Position numbers and translations under genes: made by a program. From NCBI GenBank assembly GCA_963759545.1, contig CAVXAB010000006.1, positions 315,597 through 379,596 on the forward strand: a stretch of 64,000 bases of DNA. Direction: 5' to 3'. Origin of the DNA: Trebonia sp963759545 (lineage in GTDB: Bacteria > Actinomycetota > Actinomycetes > Streptosporangiales > Streptosporangiaceae). A model generated the notes under the pieces. That model searched no databases and was not told where the DNA came from. It saw only the letters and a list, made by a program, of their open reading frames with translations. Shown here one piece after another: positions 43,689 through 53,004 of this stretch (its first letter is position 1; each line of letters begins with the position of its first letter).

Positions 43689-43733
43689 GAGCGGATGACG
43701 GGAATCGGACCCGCATGACCAGCTTGGAAGGCT
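43689..43733. repeat. tRNA-Gly 3'-end copy (att-like site 1)
   Basis: These 45 bases match the 3' half of tRNA-Gly (54890-54934) with one substitution, up to and including the anticodon region. The D arm and 5' acceptor strand are absent, so it is not a tRNA gene. Same orientation as the tRNA. Such fragments are what site-specific integration at a tRNA 3' end leaves behind. Confidence 0.8.
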
Positions 43734-43794
43734 CCGGGCCTGGGCGCGCTGAGCGGCGTCAATACAGGTCGCCAGCGTGCCCGATCGTCCGTGA

Positions 43795-44661
43795 GTGTCC
43801 GTGAGCTACCCTGGTTCACCGTCCGATCGGGCACGGAACGGGCACGCGTCCGGGCTGCCTGAGATCCCGTTCGCAAGGCCGTTGACGGGTACCGGCGCAA
43901 CCGCCAGCACCGATGAGGCTCTCACGAAGGGAATCGGAAACTTGGCATTCGGTCCGGCTCTTCTGGGGGAGCTTCGCGACGCCTTGTTTGATCAGGTGCT
44001 TGGGCTACTGGAAGCTGATCCCGCGGTCGAGGGAGTGGCCCTGATCGGCTCCCTCGGCCGCGGTGAGGCAGACAACTGGAGCGATATCGATCTGCTGGTT
44101 CTCATGGGCGATCAGGCCCTTGCGCGGTTCGCTGATGACCCCGCGGTGAGCCTGTGGGCGCGAGGTGACCTGCTGGTAAACGGTCGTCATAACTCCCCGG
44201 TCGGCGCGGCCTCGATAGGGGTGACGCATATCCGGTCAGGACTGCCGGTCCACGTTGACCTGCACGTTCACCCTGGAGCCCGGACGCGGTGGCCGACCGA
44301 CAGCCGGATCGCCTTCGAGCGTCGGCCCATTCAGTTGGGAGCCCAGTCCTTCGATGAACTGAACGGCAGCGGTCCAAGGCAGCCCGCCACGGCAAAGACC
44401 GCGGACGAGGTCCGGATGATTCACCTGTCCTATGTCCCGACCGGCGGCAAGTACATTGGCCGCCGGTCGACGCGAGCGATCCAGATGATCCGATTCCTCG
44501 GTCAAGTCCCACGCTTCACCGACGAAGACCCGGCAGCCCAATTGCATGCCCTTCGAGGTATCGCGGGGAAGCTGTTGGATCCGTCCTGGAGATGGCTCAG
44601 TGATGCGGTCACCGCATACCTCAACCTAGTTGAGGCAACACTGGAGCCGAGGACCCAATGA
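43795..44661 (+). CDS. nucleotidyltransferase-fold protein
   Basis: A 288-residue protein with the nucleotidyltransferase signature GSLGRGEADNWSDIDLLVL (residues 85-103; metal-binding Asp97 and Asp99), followed by HVDLHVHPGARTRWP as possible third carboxylate strand and a helical C-terminal domain (RSTRAIQMIRFLGQVPRF). This is the fold of aminoglycoside adenylyltransferases and many uncharacterised enzymes. Resistance is possible but unproven. Several GTG/TTG starts are open (43795, or TTG at 43942 behind AAGGGAAT). The gene lies alone between two tRNA-Gly 3'-end copies, so it is probably mobile-element cargo. Confidence 0.75.
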   Translation: MSVSYPGSPSDRARNGHASGLPEIPFARPLTGTGATASTDEALTKGIGNLAFGPALLGELRDALFDQVLGLLEADPAVEGVALIGSLGRGEADNWSDIDLLVLMGDQALARFADDPAVSLWARGDLLVNGRHNSPVGAASIGVTHIRSGLPVHVDLHVHPGARTRWPTDSRIAFERRPIQLGAQSFDELNGSGPRQPATAKTADEVRMIHLSYVPTGGKYIGRRSTRAIQMIRFLGQVPRFTDEDPAAQLHALRGIAGKLLDPSWRWLSDAVTAYLNLVEATLEPRTQ

Positions 44662-44678
44662 GCGCCCGCGAGCAATGA

Positions 44679-44720
44679 GAGCGGATGACGGGAATCGAAC
44701 CCGCATGACCAGCTTGGAAG
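44679..44720. repeat. tRNA-Gly 3'-end copy (att-like site 2)
   Basis: Forty-two bases identical to 54890-54931, the 3' end of tRNA-Gly through the anticodon region, in the same orientation. After GGAAG the sequence diverges completely. Together with the intact tRNA this makes a 42-bp direct repeat enclosing about 10 kb. Confidence 0.88.
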
Positions 44721-45206
44721 ATGTATTGCACGTGGCCGTCAGGGCGGCTGAGCTAGGCGGTTCTTTGCCCGGCGATGACCGTGATTGACCGCGGATACCC
44801 GGTGTGCTGATTGATCAGACGCACACAACCTGATAGTTCAGACGCTTAGTTGCTGAACAGATAGACGCTCCTAGCGGGGCGAAAGACCTCCATGCCCGGC
44901 AGGCACGTATCGGCGGCCCAGGGCCACGCTGTCTTGTCGGTCTTTGCCAGAATGCGCGCTGGCGTCGTGGCTGCACTTCACCCCCAGGGAGTGAGGCCCA
45001 TCCGACCTGTGACCGCCGACTATCAGAGAGTCAGCCCGGTCAGGGTCTTCGGTCACCTGCCCGAGGGCTCTTCTGCCGACCGCTGTCGCGTGGCAGACCG
45101 CTGCCGGTCGGGCAATCTGGACCCGTGCTGCCCGGCGGCAGGGCAGACGGCCTGGATCCAGAGATTGCCGCCGCCTGCCAAGGCCGACGTGAAGGGGACA
45201 GTGCCC
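44721..45206. other. intergenic region with inverted repeat
   Basis: No supported gene. A GTTCAG / CTGAAC inverted repeat (44836-44841, 44853-44858) and several CAGACGC motifs around 44815-44870 could be a regulatory site. The promoter of the channel gene is expected within this interval. Confidence 0.35.
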
Positions 45207-45848
45207 ATGCCAGCTGACCCAGACGCTCCGCACGGAGGGCGGGTTCTCAGCAAGGACCGGATGGAAGGATTCAGCGACGGCGTGTTCGGCTTCGCCATCA
45301 CGCTGCTCGTCCTGGACATCGCGCTTCACCCGCCGGGCACACCCCTGCAGCAGCTGCTTCATGCCTGGCCCTTCTACCTGGCCTACGTCATCAGCTTCGT
45401 GACGATCGGCGGCGCGTGGCTCGCCCACACCGCCTTGACCGATCGCCTCGCGCGGACTGATTCGCTCTTGCTGCGACTTAACTTGCTCGTCTTGCTCGTG
45501 GTGGTGTTCCTGCCGTTCCCGACCGGGCTCGTCGCAGAGGCGCTGCATAACACCAGGGACGAACGGGTGTATGTCACCGTGTACGGGCTCACGCTCTTGG
45601 CAATCCGCGTCCTGGGGTCCGCCCTGGATGCGTACGCACGGCGCGAGCACCTCTACTCGCCGGAAGGAGAGGGCGAGGAGCTGCAGGGCACACAACGGAA
45701 ATTTCTGCCCGTCGTCACCGGCTACGTGATCGCGATCCTCGTCGGGCTCGCCTTGCCGGTACTGGCGGTGGCGCTTTATTTCGGTCTCGCGGTGTACATG
45801 GTGGTGCCGTTCCGAGAAGCCGCACGGGTGCTATTCCGGCGTTCGTAG
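45207..45848 (+). CDS. TMEM175-family potassium channel-like membrane protein
   Basis: A 213-residue membrane protein. The first helix carries the TMEM175 signature RMEGFSDGVFGFAITLLVLD (residues 18-37; Arg18 and Phe22-Ser23-Asp24 form the filter-lining motif). About six helices follow (HAWPFYLAYVISFVTIGGAW, LLLRLNLLVLLVVVFLPF, VVTGYVIAILVGLALPVLAV). Bacterial members are tetrameric K+ channels. The ATG at 45207 is used. A GTG two codons earlier fits AAGGGGA better. Confidence 0.85.
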   Translation: MPADPDAPHGGRVLSKDRMEGFSDGVFGFAITLLVLDIALHPPGTPLQQLLHAWPFYLAYVISFVTIGGAWLAHTALTDRLARTDSLLLRLNLLVLLVVVFLPFPTGLVAEALHNTRDERVYVTVYGLTLLAIRVLGSALDAYARREHLYSPEGEGEELQGTQRKFLPVVTGYVIAILVGLALPVLAVALYFGLAVYMVVPFREAARVLFRRS

Positions 45849-45876
45849 CTCGCTAATCGCTGCACCTGTCTCGGCG

Positions 45877-46497
45877 AGCGTGCCCGCCAGCGTCCAGGAG
45901 CGTGCCTGGACCTCTCCCGTCTGGTACACACCCACCGACCGCGACCGTGCGGACCGGCCCGCCGCCGAGGGCATGTACACCGTCGCCGAGCTCGCCGACC
46001 GGGGCATCCACCCGATGAGCGACGACGAGATCCGCGCCGTCACCGTGGGCCGCACCATCCAGTCGGTGAACCTCGTGACCGGGTTCGAGGCCTCCCTCCA
46101 CTACGGCGCCGACGGCAGCCGGTCCCTCGATGGGCCTTGGCGACCGCCCGGTCGTCACGCCCTGCGAAATCCGCGACGGCCGCCGCGTCGAAACCACCCT
46201 GCTCGGCGAGCGGATGTCGCTCGCGCTGTTCTCCGTCGATGGCCGCACCCTAGGCGCCAGGGACGACGAAGGCCGGCTACGTCAACTACGAGGCATTCGC
46301 GACGGGACCGGAGCATTCCCGGACGGCCGCAAGAGCTACAAGCTGACCGGCCCGCAGACCGGATCAGTACTCCCCTTCTGGTCGGCGACCGTCTACGACC
46401 TAGACACACGTTGCATGATCGCCGCCGGCCAGGACCGGAGTGTCGAGGAAGACGGCTCCTTTCTTGCGGCCGGATTGCCGGTTTCACTGCCGCAGTA
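45877..46497 (+). pseudogene. composite remnant: DUF3604-like end plus DUF1214 piece
   Basis: Gene fragments over at least two frames. VQERAWTSPVWYTP resembles the C-terminus of DUF3604 proteins. Then comes DDEIRAVTVGRTIQSVNLVT to HYGADGSRSL, continued in another frame by CEIRDGRRVETTLLGERMSL and AGYVNYEA. Last is DGRKSYKLTGPQTGSVLPFW-SATVYDLDTRCMI, which matches the DUF1214 strand pattern seen intact at about 25.6 kb. No frame is complete and no start is supported. I read it as a decayed, rearranged locus. Confidence 0.55.
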
Positions 46498-46938
46498 GTT
46501 GGCTCAGTTGTGATGCTGTGGATTCTTGCTTTGATGATGAATGGTGCTGTGAGGGATGGAGTAGTGGGGTGAAGGGTGTGCGGCAGTGGAGGGTGAAGGG
46601 TGGGGTGATGCTGTAGCGGGAATGAGTGAGTGAAATATGGTGATGGCCGAGAGAACGACGCGCATAGTGGGGGGGTTTGAGAATAGGCTTGATCTGTGGT
46701 GATACGGTAGGGGAAGAGCATGAGGATGCGTGGCTGAGCGGGACGGGGCACGCGTGGCTGGACGTGGCTCCGTACTGGAGGACGGCGGGCTTCTGGCGTG
46801 GTATCATCACGAGGCATCTGGGCTCAACGACAACATCCGGAGATCAGCGCCGGTCGCGCGACGGGGTACGCCGCGTTGGATTGGCCGGAACCGGGCCGTG
46901 TGCATCGCGTATGTTCGCGGAATGACCGGGAGCCTGGA
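46498..46938. other. strand-asymmetric GT-rich noncoding region
   Basis: From about 46550 to 46700 the plus strand is dominated by G, T and A with short GGTGG/GAGGG/GTGAGTG motifs and hardly any C, unlike anything else in the window. No gene is supported. Runs such as GGAGGGTGAAGGGTGGGG (46587-46604) could fold as a G-quadruplex. Confidence 0.5.
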
Positions 46939-46958
46939 TCACGACGGTGTTCCCGCGC

Positions 46959-48345
46959 TTAAGGCGCGGGACGGGGCGGACAGTTCTCGGCGGAGGGCGC
47001 GGCAGCCACGGGGGCGTCGGGCATGCGGGCGGGGTCGGACAGGATGGTGATGCGCAGCGTTCCGGCGTAGGACGACGCCGCGAACGTGACGGTGACGTTC
47101 CCGGTGGTGGTCGGGATCGGGATGATCGTCCGCACGGGGCGCCGCCGAAGGTGAGCGGATCGTCCGGGCCGCGCAGGTTGGTGACGAAGGTCTGGACGAC
47201 CCGCTGGTGGCTGGCGAACCAGCGCAGCAGGCCGGTGCGGGCCAGCAGCAGGAACGCGGGCACGAACAGGGCGGCCGAGGCGCCGCGGGCACGCGACTTG
47301 CGCTCGCGGGTGATCTCGGCCGTCTGGGTGAGCGGGTGCCGAGGTCGCCGGTGGCGGGCACGGTGACCGGCATGATCCCGATCTGGTTGCCGAGCTCGCC
47401 GCCGGTGGCCGCCCGCCGCGCGGCCACCGGGACCGTGATGGTGACCTCGCCGAGTTGCTCGCCGCGCGCGGCCAGCAGGGTTCGCAGCGCCCCGGCGACC
47501 GCGGCGAGCACCACGTCGTTGACGGTGCCGCCGTGTGCGTGTCCCAGGTCGCGGATGGCGGCCAGGTCGACGGTGACGACATCGAGCCGCCGCCGCGGCC
47601 CGACCGGCCGGTTGAGCGATGTCGCCGGCCGCCGCGCGGCGGCCGGGCACCCCCCAGTTCTGCGATTCCCTCGCGGATCCGGCGCAGGCCACGCGCCTGG
47701 CGCGGGGCGCCTGGTCGGCCGGCCACGTCCGGCGCAGGCGACCTAGCCAGGCATCGACGGCGAGTTCCCACGCTCGCGGTGCCGGTACCGGGAACGGCCG
47801 GCCCGCGCCTCTGTCGTCTCGGCGACCTGGTCGACCAGAGTGCCAAGCACCGCTAGCCCGGCGATGCCGTCCGCCAGCACGTGGTCCATGATGACGAGCA
47901 GCCCGGTGCCGCCGTCGGCCAGCCCGGTGACGAAGGTGGCTGACCACAGCGGCCGGGACCGGGGCAGGGGCTCGCCGAGCTGAGCCGCGGCGAGATCGAG
48001 CAGCGCCCGCTCGTCCCCTGGCGGCGGGCAGGGCACCTGCCGGACGTGCTCATCGATATCGAACGCCGGATCGTCGGCCCAGTATGGCCGCCCGCATCCA
48101 GGGGGTGCCCGGTAGAGCCGCTGCCGTAGCCTCGGCACAGCACGGACCCGCTCGCCGAGCACCCGCCGCGCCTCAGCGATGCTGAATCCTGGCGCAGCGT
48201 CAAGCACCAAGGCGGCCCCGATGTGCCCGGCAGCTTTCCCGTCCCCGGTAGCGAACTGCATCAGGTCCGCAGCGCTAGCCCGGTCAGGCGAGGGCAGCAC
48301 CGCCACGTCACCGCGGGGTGAGGGTGATGACCGCGCGGCTGTCAC
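46959..48345 (-). pseudogene. WS/DGAT-type acyltransferase, multiply frameshifted
   Basis: Remnants of a wax-ester synthase/diacylglycerol acyltransferase. The N-terminal part (ADLMQFATGDGKAAGHIGAA, VRAVPRLRQRLYRAPPGCGR) is intact to MDHVLADGIAGLAVL, the HHxxxDG catalytic motif with the first His replaced by Asp. The rest is scattered over at least three other frames: VVLAAVAGALRTLLAARGEQ, LGNQIGIMPVTVPATGDL, FVTNLRGPDDPLTF and IPTTTGNVTVTFAASSYAGT. More than three indels are needed to repair it, so decay is real or sequence quality is poor here. The GTG at 48345 overlaps the stop of the methyltransferase (GTGA). Confidence 0.75.
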
Positions 48346-48853
48346 AGCCACGGGACCTTGACGCGATGGCCGTAGGCATCCCAATCGTGGCCGAACCGGT
48401 CGGCTAGGTCAGCCTCCTCGGCGGGTGCGAACAACCGAGACGCGACGTACAGCGCGATGCCGATGAGGGCTCCGAGCCAGGTGTTAAGAAGGATTCCCAG
48501 CCATGGCAGCACCAGCAAAGCGACCGACGTATACAGCGGATGCCTGACTAGCGAGTACGGCCCTGTCGTGACGAGCTCGCCCGCACGCGCCTTCGTCAGG
48601 ATCAGGAAAACCGACCACGCCAGACGACGACGCCCACAGCGAGGACGAACGCGGATACCGCCTGCAGCCACGGCGGTGGGCCGCCGGCCCTGAACGCTTC
48701 AGGGAACGCGATGTTGAGCGCGGCCCCGGCGAGCACGAACGGCAGGGCGAACGCAACGATGCGGTCACCGCTGCCGATGAGCGCGCCGAGCCGAAGCCTC
48801 GACCGACGACCTGGACGCATTGGCTGTCTGGCCGATGTCTTCTCGGTAGTCAT
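48342..48853 (-). pseudogene. isoprenylcysteine methyltransferase-like protein, frameshifted
   Basis: A ~170-residue integral membrane protein of the ICMT/PEMT-like methyltransferase family. The first frame (ATG at 48853 behind AAGGGG) holds helices IVAFALPFVLAGAALNIAF and WLQAVSAFVLAVGVVVW. The second continues WSVFLILTKARAGELVTTGP, YSLVRHPLYTSVALLVLPWL (the conserved GPYxxVRHPxY motif), and ends DRFGHDWDAYGHRVKVPWL. One extra base in the CC at 48620-48621 restores the frame, so it may well be intact in the cell. Its stop overlaps the next gene. Confidence 0.75.
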
Positions 48854-49056
48854 GGGACCACCCCTTCTCGCGGCACCGGACAACGGCGCCAGCGGCGCCG
48901 GCAGCCGCGATACCGGCACCCCAGCGGCGCGGGTTCCGCCAGTCGGGCCGATTGTTACGGGTGCGCCAGGATCTGACCATCAACAAGTGTCATCGCAGCA
49001 TCACGCATAGCGGCCCTCCGACTACACCCATAGCAACCCGCCGGCCGGGGAGCCTG

Positions 49057-49488
49057 TCAGCTGGGCGTGATTCTCAGGATGGCCGGCTCGGTGCGCGGGC
49101 GTCCCAGGTGCAGCCTGGCCTGGACGAACCGGAGCGGCCTGAAGATGATCATGTCGAACCGGTACTTGTCCGCGATAAGCCGCTCGACCGCGCCGGTCTC
49201 GGAGCCAGGGAGGATCTCGGCCACGGCCAGCATCTGCTCGCCGCGCAGTCGGCCGCTGGCTGTGCAGACCGCCACCCGGACCTGCGGATTGCGGCGGATG
49301 CGCTTGACCTTGCCGGAGGCGGCGTCGGTCTCCACCAGGAGCCCGCCGTCCTGCTGGACGAACCACACCGGAGTGGCGACGCCCCGACCGTCGCGCTTGT
49401 AGCTGGTGATGCTGAGGTACCTGCCGCGGAACACGGGCGCGGCGGCGGCCGGCTGATAAGGCGGGCCTGCGAATGCTGCTTCGCTCAT
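49057..49488 (-). CDS. PPOX-class (F420/FMN) split-barrel protein
   Basis: A 143-residue split beta-barrel protein of the pyridoxamine 5'-phosphate oxidase class: FRGRYLSITSYKRDGRGVAT, PVWFVQQDGGLLVETDAASG, KVKRIRRNPQVRVAVCTASG and KYRFDMIIFRPL. Actinobacterial members commonly use F420 or FMN to reduce small molecules. The family pattern fits the F420-dependent PPOX group, but the cofactor is inferred. The ATG at 49488 is at the family start. A longer frame exists upstream but adds unrelated sequence. Confidence 0.8.
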   Translation of the reverse strand: MSEAAFAGPPYQPAAAAPVFRGRYLSITSYKRDGRGVATPVWFVQQDGGLLVETDAASGKVKRIRRNPQVRVAVCTASGRLRGEQMLAVAEILPGSETGAVERLIADKYRFDMIIFRPLRFVQARLHLGRPRTEPAILRITPS

Positions 49489-49815
49489 GATTTCAGCCTG
49501 AGCACCGGCCCGGGGTCGTTCGAGTGTCCCAAGTCCCGGCGAAGGTCCCGCTGGGGCCATCTGCGCGCCACCGCCTGAGAGTGGCAAACGATGAAAGCCA
49601 CTCATCGTCGGCGATCGGAGCGATCACGCTCCGAAGTATCCATCACAGCTTGCCCAGCCCGGTTCACCGGCTGGGCGGATGGCCGCCATGACCGGGACGT
49701 TCGTCTCTTGCATGTGCGGGCGCCGGACCCTACTGGCTGGCCTGCGGCTGGCGGGACGCTAATGGTGTGGGAGCAGGTCCCGTGGAAGGACCCGCGAGAT
49801 GACCTGGAGGCACCG

Positions 49816-50328
49816 ATGGCAGCTGGGCACGGCTATCCAGTAGCCGGTGGCGAACAAGGCAGGATGCGGGCCTCCGACGCGGACCGCGACCGGGTGGTCG
49901 GAATCCTCAGCACCGCCTACAGCGAAGGCCGGCTGTCTAAAGACGAGTACGATGCCCGCTTGGAAAGCGCCTGCTCCGCGCGCACCTACGCCGACTTGTA
50001 CCATGTCGTGACCGACCTGCCCGGGGCACATGCGACTGTGCCGAGCCTGGCGGCCACGGTGACCCCGTCGGCCAGGACTAACGGGCTCGCGATAGCCAGC
50101 CTCGCCTCCGGTCTCGCGCAGTTCGTCTTCGGGCCGCTGGCAACCATCCCGGCGATTGTGCTCGGCCACATGGCCCGCAGCCAGATCAGGCGAACCGGTG
50201 AACAGGGTGCCGGGCTGGCGCTTGCGGGCCTGGTACTCGGCTGGGGAGCGGTCAGGGTGGGCATCGTCCTCATTGCCGTCGCCCTGGCCATAGCCGCCGG
50301 GACGCACGGCGCAGCGTCGATGCGCTGA
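49816..50328 (+). CDS. DUF1707 and DUF4190 membrane protein
   Basis: A 170-residue protein. The N-terminal DUF1707 motif is MRASDADRDRVVGILSTAYS, GRLSKDEYDARLESACSART and YADLYHVVTDLP. The C-terminal half has two membrane helices (AIASLASGLAQFVFGPLATI and GIVLIAVALAIAAG) around a GHMARSQIRRTGEQGAGLAL loop typical of DUF4190. Family role unknown, often linked to the cell envelope. The GGAGG at 49807-49811 decides the ATG at 49816. Confidence 0.82.
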   Translation: MAAGHGYPVAGGEQGRMRASDADRDRVVGILSTAYSEGRLSKDEYDARLESACSARTYADLYHVVTDLPGAHATVPSLAATVTPSARTNGLAIASLASGLAQFVFGPLATIPAIVLGHMARSQIRRTGEQGAGLALAGLVLGWGAVRVGIVLIAVALAIAAGTHGAASMR

Positions 50329-50478
50329 GCAGCTGGGAACCTCCGCTAGGTGGCTGGTGTTAATCGAGGTTCTTTGATGTCGGCAGGTTCGCATGCGGGG
50401 TTGCTGGATGGCGCCGGGATCGGGTTTCATCCGGTGCTGGCGGTCCAGGTTGGCTAACCGGCCGAGGCGAGACCAGGG

Positions 50479-52572
50479 TCACCCAATGTGGCGATGCACG
50501 CTTTCCTTGGTCGAGGGGCCGGGCTCGGCCGCCGCCACCCATGGGCCGGGCAGTGACGGGTCGATGATGCCCGCCTCCAGCCAGCTATAGCGGCCGGACA
50601 GCACGCGGCGGGCGAGCCGTACATCGTCCGCGTCGGTGTTGTGCCAGAGCTGGCGGAACAGTTCCTCGACACGAGATCGTGCCTGGACGCAGAACGCCGC
50701 GGCCAGCTCGGCCGCCGTCCCCACCTCCTGGTCCGGTGCTCCGTCAGTCAGGCCGGCCGCGGGGTCGTCATGGGCCCGGACACACACCGCGCTCATCGCG
50801 AACAGCTCGGCGCCGATGTCCACGATCCGGCCGAGGAAGCCCTGCTTGCGCTCCAGCTTTCCCTGCCAGCGGGCCATACCGTAGAACGTTGCCCGGGCGA
50901 GCCTCCGGCTCGATCGCTCCACGTACCGCAGGTGCTCCGCCAGCGGGCCGAACTCCGCGTACCCGCCGGGTCGCAGCCCCTCACCGACGACCAGGGTAGG
51001 CAGCCAGCGGCCGTAGAAGGCGCCGGCCCGGCCCGCCGCCCGGGCTCGTTTGCCTGCGGGAATGCCCGGCTCGATCAGCTCGCCCGCCGCCGCCAGGTGC
51101 GCGTCCACCGCCTCGCGGGCGATGAACAGGCGCATAATCTCGCTTGAGCCCTCGAAGATCCGGTTGATCCGCATGTCACGAAGCATCTGCTCGGCGGGCA
51201 CCCCGCGTTCGCCGCGTGCGGCCAGTGAGGCCGCGGTCTCGTAGCCGCGCCCACCGCGCACCTGCACAAGCTCGTCGGCGAGCAGCCAAGCCATCTCCGA
51301 GCAGTACAGCTTGGCCAGCGCTGCCTCGATGCGGATGTCGTTGTGCTTATCGTCAGCGAGCCGGCTGGACAGGTCGACGATCGTGTCGAGAGCGTAGGCC
51401 GTCGCCGCGATGAACGCGATCTTCTTCCCGACCGCCTCGTGCTCGCCGATCGGCCTGCCCCACTGAATCCGCTCCTGGGACCACTCCCGCGCGAACTTGC
51501 ACGCCAGCTTTCCGGTTGCGGCGCAGGATGCCGGCAGCGACAGCCGGCCGGTGTTCAGCGTGACAAGGGCGATTTTCAGCCCCTGCCCCTCCTTGCCGAT
51601 CAGGTTGGCGGCCGGGACCCGCACGTCGTGGAACCGGGTCACCCCGTTTTCCAGCCCGCGCAGCCCGAGGAACGCGTTGCGGTGCTCGACCGTGATCCCC
51701 TCGGCGCCTGCCTCCACCACGAACGCGGTGATGCCGCCGCGGTGCCCGTCAGACTTCGGCACCTGAGCCATGACCACGAGGAGCTCGGCAACCACGCCGT
51801 TGGTGGTCCACAGCTTGACGCCGTTCAGAGTGTACGAGCCGTCCTCGGACGGGACCGCCGTGGTGCCAAGGCGCGCCGGATCCGATCCCACGTCGGACTC
51901 GGTCAGCAGGAACGCGCTGATCTCGCCGCGGGCGCAGCGCGGCAGGAAGCGCTGCTTCTGCTCCTCCGTGCCGAACAGCGCCAGCGGCTGGGGGACGCCG
52001 ATCGACTGGTGCGCCGACAGCATGGCGCCCACGGCCGGGGAGACCGAGCTCACGATCATCAGCGCGCGGTTGTAGGAGAGCTGGGAGAGGCCGAGCCCGC
52101 CGTACTCGGGCGAGATCTTCATGCCGAACGCGCCCAGGGCCGCGAGTCCCTTCACGACCTCGTCCGGGATCTGGTCGTCATGTTCGATGATCGCGCCGTT
52201 CACAGACCGGGCGCAGAACTCCGCCAGTCGCTCGCAGAACGCCTTGCCGCGTTCTTCCGACTCCGGGTCAGGCGCCGGGTAGGGATGGATCAGCCCAAGC
52301 TGGAAGTCGCCGAGGAACAGCTGCTTGCCGAAGCTCGGCCGCAGCCACGCGTCCTCGCGGGCCTCCTCCGCGACCCGCCTCGCCTCCGCTTCGCTGACCT
52401 GCGGGCTTCCGGTGCCAGAGGCGGACTGCGGCGACGGCTGCTCCGGTCCGGTCATCTTCGCCGGCTCCTGCTCGCTGCCCTGCGCGGGCACCGTCGCGGG
52501 AGCTCCGGTGCTTTCTCTGGTGCCTGGTGGCCGGGTGTCAAATCGCTCGCTCACAACGCATCGCCCCCTCAT
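50479..52572 (-). CDS. acyl-CoA dehydrogenase, VLCAD-like
   Basis: A 697-residue flavoenzyme longer than ordinary acyl-CoA dehydrogenases. A disordered Ser/Pro/Gln-rich start of ~70 residues precedes the N-terminal helical domain (AAGALGAFGMKIS-like, GLAALGAFGMKISPEYGGLG), the beta domain (FLLTESDVGSDPARLGTTAV, YTLNGVKLWTTNG) and the C-terminal helices with INRIFEGSSEIMRLFIAREA, whose Glu is the catalytic base position. A further ~170-residue helical tail matches the VLCAD/ACAD9 type. It oxidises acyl-CoA to enoyl-CoA with FAD. A GTG at 52554 (after AGGGGG) is an alternative start. No electron-transfer partner or beta-oxidation gene is adjacent. Confidence 0.9.
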   Translation of the reverse strand: MRGRCVVSERFDTRPPGTRESTGAPATVPAQGSEQEPAKMTGPEQPSPQSASGTGSPQVSEAEARRVAEEAREDAWLRPSFGKQLFLGDFQLGLIHPYPAPDPESEERGKAFCERLAEFCARSVNGAIIEHDDQIPDEVVKGLAALGAFGMKISPEYGGLGLSQLSYNRALMIVSSVSPAVGAMLSAHQSIGVPQPLALFGTEEQKQRFLPRCARGEISAFLLTESDVGSDPARLGTTAVPSEDGSYTLNGVKLWTTNGVVAELLVVMAQVPKSDGHRGGITAFVVEAGAEGITVEHRNAFLGLRGLENGVTRFHDVRVPAANLIGKEGQGLKIALVTLNTGRLSLPASCAATGKLACKFAREWSQERIQWGRPIGEHEAVGKKIAFIAATAYALDTIVDLSSRLADDKHNDIRIEAALAKLYCSEMAWLLADELVQVRGGRGYETAASLAARGERGVPAEQMLRDMRINRIFEGSSEIMRLFIAREAVDAHLAAAGELIEPGIPAGKRARAAGRAGAFYGRWLPTLVVGEGLRPGGYAEFGPLAEHLRYVERSSRRLARATFYGMARWQGKLERKQGFLGRIVDIGAELFAMSAVCVRAHDDPAAGLTDGAPDQEVGTAAELAAAFCVQARSRVEELFRQLWHNTDADDVRLARRVLSGRYSWLEAGIIDPSLPGPWVAAAEPGPSTKESVHRHIG

Positions 52573-53004
52573 TGGATCGATAGTGCGTTAATGCGAAGCC
52601 ACGGGGGTCCTGCCCAGACTTACTCGCGGGTAACCTCGGATGAGGACGCCACTGCAATATCGCCGGGATGCGCTAGGTTCGCGCGGAGCGAACCGAGGTG
52701 CGAAGGGTGGTGGGCGGTGGGCGTTTCATCGCCGCTGTTTCCGCGGTCCGTTACGTGGCGAGCAGCGCCCCCGAGGCGGAGATCCGCCGCATGCTGGCCG
52801 GCCACCGGCTCGCGGGAGTGTTCCAGGGCGTGTCCGGGCATCGATGGACCAGCGTCCGCACCGCCCTCGGCCTCACCGTCCCAGACCTTGCCGAGCGTGC
52901 GGGTATGTCTGGTAACGAAGTCGGTGCATCGAGGAGGGGGCACCGTGTATCCGCGATGACGTTCTGGTGTGGTACGGCGTGGTACGGCGAGGTACCCTAG
53001 AACC
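52573..53004. other. intergenic region with HTH-like remnant
   Basis: A plus-strand frame at 52698-53000 contains RMLAGHRLAGVFQGVSGHRW and TALGLTVPDLAERAGM, which looks like part of an XRE-type helix-turn-helix, but the frame has no good start and ends without the rest of such a domain. Probably a remnant. The toxin-antitoxin promoter lies at its right end. Confidence 0.35.
52970..52997 (+). promoter_or_regulatory. direct repeats upstream of antitoxin gene
   Basis: TGGTACGGCG occurs twice in tandem (52970-52979, 52980-52989), followed by a third partial copy AGGTAC. They end about 10 bases before the antitoxin ATG, where a -10-like TACCCT also lies. Likely binding site for the autoregulating antitoxin or toxin-antitoxin complex. 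Confidence 0.5.

Noticed and set aside
43689..43733. A tRNA gene at this place or at 44679-44720
   Set aside because: Only the 3' half including the anticodon region is present. The D arm and 5' acceptor strand are missing, so no cloverleaf is possible.
44892..45206. N-terminal extension of the TMEM175-like protein by about 105 codons
   Set aside because: The extension is Cys/Arg/Pro-rich without similarity, and the channel family starts at the RMEGFSD helix. A ribosome binding site lies just before 45207.
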